This document shows positions 6,274 to 12,108 of a DNA stretch of 12,108 bases, in pieces; the first letter of the stretch is position 1; the number at the start of each line of letters is the position of its first letter. The notes beneath the pieces were generated by a model, which saw only the letters and a list, made by a program, of their open reading frames with translations, did not search any database and was not told the DNA's origin. The stretch spans positions 7,061-19,168 of the forward strand of contig DGKK01000058.1 in NCBI GenBank assembly GCA_002387725.1. Direction: 5' to 3'. This stretch comes from Nitrospirae bacterium UBA4572. GTDB lineage: Bacteria; Nitrospirota; Leptospirillia; Leptospirillales; Leptospirillaceae. A program made the position numbers and the translations under genes.

Positions 6274-6888
6274 TTACATCTTGCTTTCTTCGCCTTTTCT
6301 TATCCGGGAAATGTTGTCCTTGTGGCGGAAAAAGACAAGCAGTGTCATGAGGGTAAAGAGAAGCAGTGTGTGTTTCGGGAGGGCATTCTCGGGAGAAGGG
6401 AGGAGCCGTTGCCAGAGGAGAGCCGTCAGTGGCATGAGGGCGAAGCTCCCCAGGGAGGCCAGCGAGGAAGTTCGCGTGAGGGCGAAGATCAAAGCCCATG
6501 GGAGGCAGACCAAGGCTCCTAGTGCCGGGTTGATTCCCAGGGAGATTCCGAGTCCTGTGGCGACCCCCTTCCCTCCCTTTCCTCGAAGCCAGAAGGAGAA
6601 GATGTGGCCGAAAAAGACCGAAAGTCCTGCCAGAGCGGGTGCCCACTCCGATCCCTGATGAAGTGCCAGCCGGATCGCCAGGGCCCCCTTTCCCATATCG
6701 CCCGCCAGCGTCAGAAGTCCGATGAGCTTTCCGCTGCGATCTTTCCCGGCAACTCTCATCACATTGGTAAAGCCGATATTCCCGCTGCCGCTCTTTCGGA
6801 TGTCGATCCCCTTGATTCGGGCCAGAATCAGACCCGTCGGAATTGACCCAAGAAGGTATGAGATGGCCAGAAGGGCGGGGAGGCTCAT
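6274..6888 (-). CDS. plsY: Acyl-phosphate:glycerol-3-phosphate acyltransferase PlsY
   Basis: PlsY transfers an acyl group from acyl-phosphate to glycerol 3-phosphate in the inner membrane, the first step of phospholipid synthesis with PlsX. The start is ATG 6888, seven bases after GGAGG and overlapping the pgsA stop as ATGA, giving 204 residues, a normal length. A TTG nine codons upstream is less likely. Conserved loops are present: SGSGNIGFTNVMR, the GKGAL segment, GHIFSFWLRGKGGKG and a C-terminal RHKDNISRI. Several hydrophobic helices lie between them. It is the last gene of the envelope operon. No clear GC-rich terminator follows, only an AT-rich spacer. Confidence 0.93.
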   Translation of the reverse strand: MSLPALLAISYLLGSIPTGLILARIKGIDIRKSGSGNIGFTNVMRVAGKDRSGKLIGLLTLAGDMGKGALAIRLALHQGSEWAPALAGLSVFFGHIFSFWLRGKGGKGVATGLGISLGINPALGALVCLPWALIFALTRTSSLASLGSFALMPLTALLWQRLLPSPENALPKHTLLLFTLMTLLVFFRHKDNISRIRKGEESKM

Positions 6889-7457
6889 CGAGGACCCTCC
6901 CGATCCGTGACCCAAATGTACCAGAGCAGATACTGGATGCCGGAGACAATGGCCAGGATAATGGCGACCCAGAAGGCGAGAAGGCCGATCCAGTGGAAAT
7001 TGAGCAGAAGGTTTGTCCCGGGGATCTTGAGGTGTCGGTTGTTGTCGAGGAGCAGGGCAATCGAGATCGTCTGAAAGGCCATCTTTACCTTTCCGCTTGT
7101 CTCTGCGGGGATGACGATTCCCTGCGTCGCCGCGACCTGGCGAAGCCCCGAGACCGCAAACTCCCGTGCGACGATCACGATGGCAAGGAGGGGGGGAAGA
7201 AGTCCATGGCCTACAAGGAGTATCAGGACGGAGCTGACAAGGATCTTGTCGGCAATGGGGTCGAGGAGCTTGCCCATGGAGGTGACCTGGTTGAATCGCC
7301 GGGCCACATATCCGTCAACGAGGTCGGTGAGCGAGGCGATCACAAAGAGTGTGGCGGCAATGGGGCTGGGGCCGGCCTTGGGAGAGTGGTCGAAGACGAT
7401 GACCGCCGGGATCAGAAAGATGCGGGCCAGCGTGATGACGTTTGCAAGGTTCAGCAC
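6885..7457 (-). CDS. pgsA: CDP-diacylglycerol-glycerol-3-phosphate 3-phosphatidyltransferase
   Basis: This enzyme makes phosphatidylglycerol phosphate from CDP-diacylglycerol and glycerol 3-phosphate in the inner membrane. I choose the GTG at 7457 (protein begins with VLNLANVITLARI read from GTG), which gives 190 residues, the usual size. GAGGA sits six bases upstream. The longer open frame to 7562 would add an arginine-rich leader lying inside kdsC. The CDP-alcohol phosphotransferase signature D-G-x2-A-R-x8-G-x3-D-x3-D is complete in DGYVARRFNQVTSMGKLLDP followed by IAD. Hydrophobic helices follow. It overlaps kdsC by 7 bases and plsY by 4, so the three are probably translated together. A phosphatidylserine or cardiolipin-type member is less likely, given length and context. 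Confidence 0.92.
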   Translation of the reverse strand: MLNLANVITLARIFLIPAVIVFDHSPKAGPSPIAATLFVIASLTDLVDGYVARRFNQVTSMGKLLDPIADKILVSSVLILLVGHGLLPPLLAIVIVAREFAVSGLRQVAATQGIVIPAETSGKVKMAFQTISIALLLDNNRHLKIPGTNLLLNFHWIGLLAFWVAIILAIVSGIQYLLWYIWVTDREGPR

Positions 7458-7993
7458 AGTCCGTCCTCGTGGTTGTGGGGGAGTCCTCTCTTTCGGAGAA
7501 AAAGAAGGACGTCGGCGACCTCCCGGACGGCACCCGCCCCTCCGGGAGCGTTGGTCACCCAATCAACTTTCGAGGCAAGCCACCGGTCTCCATCGGGAAC
7601 CGTGATGGAGAGGGCCCCTGTCGTCATCATGGGAAGATCGGTGATGTCGTCGCCCATGACGGCAACCTGGACCGGATCAAACCCCCATGCGATCAACAGC
7701 TCTTTGAAAACTGCCCCCTTGTCACGGACCCCCAGGTGGATCTCCTTGATGCCAAGATCTTCAAGGCGCCTTCGGGTCGCCTCTCCGGAGCGTCCGGAGA
7801 TGATCCCTACAGGGACCCCGTTTCTCAGGAGCCGGACGATTCCGTGGCCATCCCGGACATGAAAGGACTTGAGCTCCTCCTCTCCCGGCCCATAATGGAG
7901 GCGCCCATCGGTGAGGACCCCGTCGACGTCAAGGATCAGTCCGCGCACGAGGGGAAGACGACGCCGGACCGAGAGGGAGAGGGGGCGCCTCAC
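7451..7993 (-). CDS. kdsC: 3-deoxy-D-manno-octulosonate 8-phosphate phosphatase KdsC
   Basis: KdsC removes phosphate from KDO 8-phosphate in the cytoplasm. The 180-residue protein is a minimal C0-type HAD phosphatase. Motif I is LDVDGVLTDG with D22 and D24, motif II the serine of SGRSG (S66), motif III K92, and motif IV GDDITDL with D115, D116 and D119. It lacks a cap domain, as KdsC does; the family works as a tetramer. The start is GTG 7993, overlapping the kdsD stop (GTGA), with AGGGG upstream. Neighbouring kdsD and kdsA confirm the pathway. Confidence 0.95.
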   Translation of the reverse strand: MRRPLSLSVRRRLPLVRGLILDVDGVLTDGRLHYGPGEEELKSFHVRDGHGIVRLLRNGVPVGIISGRSGEATRRRLEDLGIKEIHLGVRDKGAVFKELLIAWGFDPVQVAVMGDDITDLPMMTTGALSITVPDGDRWLASKVDWVTNAPGGAGAVREVADVLLFLRKRGLPHNHEDGLC

Positions 7994-8991
7994 AGGACCC
8001 CTGCCCGAAGAAGGTCGTGAATGTGGAGGACCCCGGCCACAGTCCGGTCGGGGTGGACGACAACGACGCTGGTAATCTGGCGTGACTCCATCAGGGTGAG
8101 GGCGTCCGATGCCAGTGTGGAGGGATCAAGGGTGACCGGGGTTGTCGTCATGACCGTTTGGGCGGGAATGTCGAGGATCGACGGGGCGGAGCTTCCGCGG
8201 CGATCGAGGGCGCGACGAAGGTCTCCGTCGGTGAGGATCCCCATCAGGGCTCCCTTGGCGTCGAGTACGGTCGTCATCCCCAGCTTTTTGGCCGTCATTT
8301 CGACGATGACCTCCCTCAAGGGGGTTTCCGGGGCAACCCGGGGGATCCGGTCTCCCGTATGCATGAGGGCTCCGATCTGGAGAAAATAACGGCGTCCCAG
8401 GGATCCGCCGGGGTGGAGGGAGGCGAAGTCGGGGATTCCGAAATCCCTCTCCGAAAGAACCGTCATGGCCAAGGCATCTCCCATCGCCAGCATCGCCGTT
8501 GTACTCGATGTCGGGGCAATTCCCAAGGGGCCGGACTCATGGGAGACCTCGGCGGAGAGAGCCCAGGTGGCCTTTTTGGCAATCGTGGACGCTTTGTTCC
8601 CCACAATGGCGATGACCGGGACCTCCATACGTCCAAGAAGGGGGAGCAGAGCGAGAATCTCCTCGGTCTCCCCGGATTTTGAGAAGGCCAGAAGAATGTC
8701 CCGGGACTCGAGCATTCCCAAGTCCCCGTGAAGGGCCTCTCCCGGGTGGAGAAAAAAGGCGGGGGTTCCGGTGGAGGAGAATGTGGCCGAGACCTTCCGG
8801 GCGATATGGCCGGACTTGCCGATACCTGTGACGGCAAGCTTTCCGGGGTTGTCGAGAATGGCCCCCACCGCTTCGGCAAAGGAAGAGTCAATTCTGGGAA
8901 GAAGGTCCCGGATGGCCTGGCTTTCCTCTTCGAGCACCCGGCGGGCAGTCTCGACCCTCAGGCCGATCTTGTCGGGAGAGCCGGCCGTCAT
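7990..8991 (-). CDS. kdsD: Arabinose 5-phosphate isomerase (KdsD/KpsF/GutQ family)
   Basis: This enzyme converts ribulose 5-phosphate to arabinose 5-phosphate, the first committed sugar for KDO. The 333-residue protein has an N-terminal SIS sugar-isomerase domain (about 40-180) and two CBS domains (about 208-330; one holds GILTDGDLRRAL). The family motifs TGIGKSGHIARK, HPGEALHGDLGM and HPGGSLGRR are intact. Residues K59, E111, E152 and H193 sit at the same numbers as the catalytic candidates of E. coli KdsD, as I recall them. ATG 8991 has GGAGG seven bases upstream and overlaps the kdsA stop as ATGA. Placement between kdsA and kdsC supports the housekeeping KdsD role over a capsule or glucitol paralogue. 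Confidence 0.95.
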   Translation of the reverse strand: MTAGSPDKIGLRVETARRVLEEESQAIRDLLPRIDSSFAEAVGAILDNPGKLAVTGIGKSGHIARKVSATFSSTGTPAFFLHPGEALHGDLGMLESRDILLAFSKSGETEEILALLPLLGRMEVPVIAIVGNKASTIAKKATWALSAEVSHESGPLGIAPTSSTTAMLAMGDALAMTVLSERDFGIPDFASLHPGGSLGRRYFLQIGALMHTGDRIPRVAPETPLREVIVEMTAKKLGMTTVLDAKGALMGILTDGDLRRALDRRGSSAPSILDIPAQTVMTTTPVTLDPSTLASDALTLMESRQITSVVVVHPDRTVAGVLHIHDLLRAGVL

Positions 8992-9890
8992 GGATGGGCC
9001 TCCCGGGAGGGGGCAAAGGCCGGATCCGAGACTCGACCGGTCCGGAATTCATGGAGTTCGAGCGCCTGCCCGAGAAGGGCGGGAAGCTCCGAAAGAGGAA
9101 TCATGTTCGGGCCGTCGCTGGGAGCCCTGTCGGGATCCGGATGGGTTTCGAGGAAGAGTCCGTCGCATCCGGCGGCCATGGCGGCTCTGACGAGAAGGGG
9201 AACGTAGCGACGGTCTCCCCCGGAGCGGTCGCCTCCCCCTCCCGGACTCTGAACGGAATGGGTCCCGTCAAAGATGACCGGATGGGAAAGGCGGGCCATG
9301 ACCGCCAGTGAGCGAAAGTCGACGACAAGATTGTGGTAGCCGAAGGTTGTTCCCCGCTCGCAGAGAAGAATGCGGGTGTTTCCCGTATCGCTGATCTTCT
9401 GGGCGGCCGGCCCCATGTCCTCGGGGGCCATGAATTGTCCTTTTTTCAGATGGACCGGTCGTCCTGATCGTCCGGCCGCCTCGAGAAGGTCGGTCTGCCG
9501 TGAGAGAAAGGCCGGGATCTGAAGGATGTCGAGAACGGAAGCGGCGTCGGGAACCTCATCGGGAGTGTGGATATCGGAGAGGACCGGAAGATCGTGGCGG
9601 GAGCGGACCTCCGCAAGGACTTCCAGTCCTTTGCTCCTTCCAATCCCCCGGAAGCTTTTCCGGGAGGTGCGATTGGCCTTGTCGTACGAGGCCTTGAAGA
9701 CGACCGAGATCCGAAGGGCATTTCTGATCTCGGCAATCCGGTGGGCCACCTCCAGGGCATGGCTTCGGCTCTCGATCACGCAGGGACCCAGGATGAAGAG
9801 GGGGGAATGGCCTTCTCCCACATAAAATCTCGGGGTCTTTGGGTCTCCAATGGCCACAGGGCCTGTCTTCCGAAGTGTCTCCATTGGCAC
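8988..9890 (-). CDS. kdsA: 3-deoxy-D-manno-octulosonate 8-phosphate synthase KdsA (metal-dependent type)
   Basis: KdsA condenses arabinose 5-phosphate with phosphoenolpyruvate to give KDO 8-phosphate. This 300-residue TIM-barrel protein keeps the family blocks: GPCVIES, FKASYDKANRTS, PVLSDIH, LQIPAFLSRQTDLLEAA, KKGQFMAPEDM and SDGPN. C37, H211, E248 and D259 match the four metal ligands of the Aquifex aeolicus enzyme (C11, H185, E222, D233) with a constant offset of 26, so this is the metal-dependent class, not the E. coli asparagine class. One usually Asn position in CERG-x3-GYNNLV is His here (GYHNLV). The start is GTG 9890, sharing one base with the pyrG TAG; an ATG two codons later (9884) is an alternative. 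Confidence 0.95.
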   Translation of the reverse strand: MPMETLRKTGPVAIGDPKTPRFYVGEGHSPLFILGPCVIESRSHALEVAHRIAEIRNALRISVVFKASYDKANRTSRKSFRGIGRSKGLEVLAEVRSRHDLPVLSDIHTPDEVPDAASVLDILQIPAFLSRQTDLLEAAGRSGRPVHLKKGQFMAPEDMGPAAQKISDTGNTRILLCERGTTFGYHNLVVDFRSLAVMARLSHPVIFDGTHSVQSPGGGGDRSGGDRRYVPLLVRAAMAAGCDGLFLETHPDPDRAPSDGPNMIPLSELPALLGQALELHEFRTGRVSDPAFAPSREAHP

Positions 9891-11497
9891 TACCGCCCTC
9901 GAGAGTCCTGATGCCGACTCGCCGCCGCCACAAATCCCAAAAAGAGGGGGTGGGGAGAAAGAGGCCGGGAGGAGAACTCCGGGTGAAACTGGGAGGCCAC
10001 GAAGAAGGGATGGCGGGGAATTTCGACCACCTCCACAAGCTTTCTCTCCCCGTATGTTCCGGAGATGGCGAGGCCGGCCTTTTCAATGCGGGAGACATAG
10101 TCGGCATTGACCTCGAAACGGTGGCGATGGCGCTCCCGGATGCGGGACCGACCATAGAGGGCCTCCACGACCGAGCCCGGGACGAGATCTGCCTCATAGA
10201 GGCCCAGCCTCATCGTTCCTCCCAGATCCGGAGTATTGAGCTGCTCCGGAAGAAGGTCGATGACCGGGTCGACGGGGTGAGGGGAAAACTCCCGGCTTGT
10301 GGCTCCCGTCAGGCCAAGACGCGTCCGGGCGAACTCGATGACGGCCAGCTGCATGCCAAGGCAGATGCCCAGAAAGGGAATGTTGTTTTCCCGGGCATGG
10401 GTAATCGCCCGGATCTTTCCGTCGATCCCCCGGGATCCGAAGCCTCCCGGCACGAGGATGCCCCCCAGCCCTTCGAGAATCTCCTCCGGAGTGCGGGCGG
10501 CCTCGATCGCTTCGGCATCGAGCCATTCGAGGCGGACCTTGAGCCCCTTTTCCGTTCCGGCATGGTTTAAGGCTTCGACAAGGCTCTTGTAGGAGTCCTT
10601 GAGGTTCAGGTACTTTCCGACGATTCCGATCGACACCTCCTTGCGGGCCTTCCGGATTCGTCCGACCATCCTTCTCCAGGGATCGATCCGGGCCGGGCGG
10701 ATGGGCATGTGCAGGTGGCGCAGGAGATATCTGTCGAGCTTTTGCCGATAGAACTCCAGGGGGATCTGGTAGATCGTGGGGACATCGGGGGCGGCGATGA
10801 CCGCTTCGGGATCCACGTCGCAGAAGAGGGCAATCTTGTTCTTGACCTCTTCCGGGATCTCCTCTTCAGCCCGGCAGAGGATGATGTTGGGGCTGATGCC
10901 GATCTCCCGAAGCTTGTGGACGGAATGTTGCGAGGGCTTCGTCTTGAGCTCTTCCGAGGCCCGGACATAGGGGACCAGTGTCAGGTGCACATAGGCGACG
11001 TTGTGCTTCCCGACCTCCCGGGGAAACTGCCGGATTGTCTCGAGGAAGGGGAGGGACTCGATGTCGCCCACCGTTCCGCCGATCTCCACAAGGACGATGT
11101 CGGATTCGGCTCCCCGTTCGAGGATGACACGCTTGATTTCATTGGTGATGTGCGGAACCACCTGGACGGTTCCTCCGAGGAACTCGCCTCGGCGCTCCCG
11201 GGCGATGACGTCGTAATAGATCCGTCCGGTCGTGTGGTTATTCTTTTTTCCCATGGAGAGATGGGTAAAGCGTTCGTAGTGGCCCAGGTCAAGATCCGTT
11301 TCCGCGCCGTCATCGGTTACATAGACCTCTCCGTGCTGGTAGGGGTTCATCGTGCCGGGGTCGACATTGATGTAGGGATCGAACTTGAGGAAGTCCACCC
11401 GGTATCCGCGGCTTTCGAGAAGACAGCCCAGCGAGGCGGAGGCAATTCCCTTGCCGAGGGAGGAGACCACTCCCCCTGTGATGAAGATATATTTCAT
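9890..11497 (-). CDS. pyrG: CTP synthase PyrG
   Basis: PyrG converts UTP, ATP and glutamine to CTP. The 535-residue length is normal. The synthase domain opens with MKYIFITGGVVSSLGKG (P-loop-like), then FDPYINVDPGTMNPYQHGEV and the conserved KTKPSQHSVHKLR. The C-terminal class I glutamine amidotransferase domain has the nucleophile C379 in FLGICLGMQ and the H505/E507 pair in SQFHPEFSSRPL. The start is fixed by the family's canonical N-terminus, although the only Shine-Dalgarno-like sequence (GGAGGG) is about 20 bases upstream, so initiation may be weak or depend on leader structure. It sits between kdsB and kdsA, where its CTP product is the KdsB substrate. Confidence 0.97.
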   Translation of the reverse strand: MKYIFITGGVVSSLGKGIASASLGCLLESRGYRVDFLKFDPYINVDPGTMNPYQHGEVYVTDDGAETDLDLGHYERFTHLSMGKKNNHTTGRIYYDVIARERRGEFLGGTVQVVPHITNEIKRVILERGAESDIVLVEIGGTVGDIESLPFLETIRQFPREVGKHNVAYVHLTLVPYVRASEELKTKPSQHSVHKLREIGISPNIILCRAEEEIPEEVKNKIALFCDVDPEAVIAAPDVPTIYQIPLEFYRQKLDRYLLRHLHMPIRPARIDPWRRMVGRIRKARKEVSIGIVGKYLNLKDSYKSLVEALNHAGTEKGLKVRLEWLDAEAIEAARTPEEILEGLGGILVPGGFGSRGIDGKIRAITHARENNIPFLGICLGMQLAVIEFARTRLGLTGATSREFSPHPVDPVIDLLPEQLNTPDLGGTMRLGLYEADLVPGSVVEALYGRSRIRERHRHRFEVNADYVSRIEKAGLAISGTYGERKLVEVVEIPRHPFFVASQFHPEFSSRPLSPHPLFLGFVAAASRHQDSRGR

Positions 11498-11620
11498 CGA
11501 GACTGTCGCCGGGCGTCCCTCCGGTATCGGGGGGGGAGGCGCCTCCCTAACCCGGCTATCTCCTTTCTTCAGCGCGCCATCGTTTTCGTTATGAGGCCAT
11601 CTTCATGGGGGAACTCCTGA
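11498..11620 (-). promoter_or_regulatory. kdsB-pyrG leader with a 14-bp perfect palindrome
   Basis: This 123-base spacer is the only sizeable gap in the envelope operon. It holds a perfect palindrome GGGAGGCGCCTCCC (11534-11547) next to a run of eight G on the plus strand (11529-11536, C on the transcript). It also has a five-codon open frame, ATG-AAG-ATG-GCC-TCA-TAA (11589-11606), seven bases after AGGAG, and an orphan AAAGGAG with no start codon nearby. A second palindrome, CCTGATCAGG (11616-11625), spans the kdsB stop. I see no T-run that would make a classic attenuator. A regulatory leader for pyrG is possible but unproven. Confidence 0.35.
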
Positions 11621-12108
11621 TCAGGTAGAGAAAGGGAATCCTCCCGGTGATCCCTCCTGGATCTGAGCCAGATCTTCGGGCGTATCGACCCGCCAGGACG
11701 GAAAGTCCGTTCGGGCGACATAGATGGCGAACCCGTAATACAGGGCCCGCAGCTGTTCCAGCTTTTCCGTCTCCTCGAGCGGAGAGACGGGAAGACGGGC
11801 AAACTCCAGAAGTGCGGTCTTTCGGAAGGCATAGATGCCCAGATGCTGGTCCCAGAAAATATCGGAGCGTTGAAGGGCGGTGCCATCGCGGTCCATGGGA
11901 ATCGTGCTTCTGGAGAAGTAAAGGGCCAGATTCCTCTGATTGGCAATCACCTTGACGATATTGGGATTTTTGATGTCTTCGGGGGCCGTGATGCGCCGCC
12001 GGAGGGTCGAGATGGGAATCCTCCCATCCGCCAGAAGAGGCGCCACGGCCTGGTCGATCATTCGCGGGTCGCCCAGAAGCTCGTCCGCCTGGAGGTTGAC
12101 GACAATCC
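11621..12108 (-). CDS. kdsB: CMP-KDO synthetase KdsB, N-terminus beyond window edge
   Basis: KdsB activates KDO with CTP to give CMP-KDO for lipid A glycosylation. The frame is open to the window end and stops at TGA 11621-11623, so about 161 of the usual 240-260 residues are present and the nucleotide-binding N-terminus is missing. Recognisable blocks are VVNLQADELL, YFSRSTIPMDRD, WDQHLGIYAFRK, LEETEKLEQLRALYYG and VDTPEDL. The usual VNVQGDEP motif is changed to VNLQADEL, and the Gly before VDT is Arg. The neighbouring kdsA, kdsD and kdsC make KdsB more likely than another sugar cytidylyltransferase such as NeuA. Confidence 0.92.
   Translation of the reverse strand, partial: IVVNLQADELLGDPRMIDQAVAPLLADGRIPISTLRRRITAPEDIKNPNIVKVIANQRNLALYFSRSTIPMDRDGTALQRSDIFWDQHLGIYAFRKTALLEFARLPVSPLEETEKLEQLRALYYGFAIYVARTDFPSWRVDTPEDLAQIQEGSPGGFPFST

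Noticed and set aside
7458..7562. N-terminal extension of PgsA by 35 residues
   Set aside because: It is arginine and proline rich, lies inside kdsC, and is unlike PgsA N-termini; the GTG at 7457 has a good ribosome site and gives normal length.
10709..11620. 303-codon plus-strand frame opposite pyrG
   Set aside because: Antisense to conserved CTP synthase; no ribosome site or motif supports it.
1..12108. CRISPR arrays, defence systems, prophage genes, toxin-antitoxin pairs
   Set aside because: No repeat-spacer structure and no gene with such features was seen on either strand.

Overview
The window looks like chromosomal DNA of a moderately GC-rich Gram-negative bacterium. A complete KDO (3-deoxy-D-manno-octulosonate) pathway points to lipopolysaccharide, and PlsY points to acyl-phosphate-based phospholipid synthesis. 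A Nitrospirota host such as Leptospirillum would fit the gene content and style. That is a guess from general familiarity and was not tested by any search. Apart from the truncated first gene, every gene lies on the minus strand.

Layout, left to right. (1) 1-537 (+): C-terminal two thirds of a TauE/SafE-type membrane permease, cut by the window edge. (2) 507-863 (-): C-terminal half of an EAL (cyclic-di-GMP phosphodiesterase) domain. It is joined directly to 859-1347 (-), the N-terminal part of a transposase. Both genes are truncated at one junction, so this is an insertion and deletion scar. (3) 1500-4949 (-): an overlapping three-gene signalling operon, read as histidine kinase, small lipoprotein with a C-terminal coiled coil, then sigma-54-dependent response regulator. 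Its order and content match the enterobacterial qseE-qseG-qseF (glrK-yfhG-glrR) locus. (4) 5124-6062 (-): a membrane-anchored M23 peptidase. It lies behind a good sigma-70 promoter with a CRP/FNR-like palindrome near -64, in an AT-rich spacer. (5) 6274-12108 (-): a compact cell-envelope operon read as kdsB, pyrG, kdsA, kdsD, kdsC, pgsA, plsY. Most junctions after pyrG are 1-7 nt overlaps.

The envelope operon makes metabolic sense. KdsD makes arabinose 5-phosphate, KdsA condenses it with PEP, KdsC removes the phosphate, and KdsB activates KDO with CTP. PyrG makes that CTP, which also feeds CDP-diacylglycerol, the substrate of PgsA. PlsY starts glycerophospholipid synthesis. The M23 protein and the QseEGF-like system add wall remodelling and probably envelope sensing, so much of the window concerns the cell envelope.

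I found no CRISPR array, tRNA, rRNA, phage or defence system. I saw no clearly new multi-gene system. The points most worth following are the QseEGF-like operon with its altered GAFTSA loop, the CRP-like site upstream of the M23 gene, and the transposase-EAL junction.
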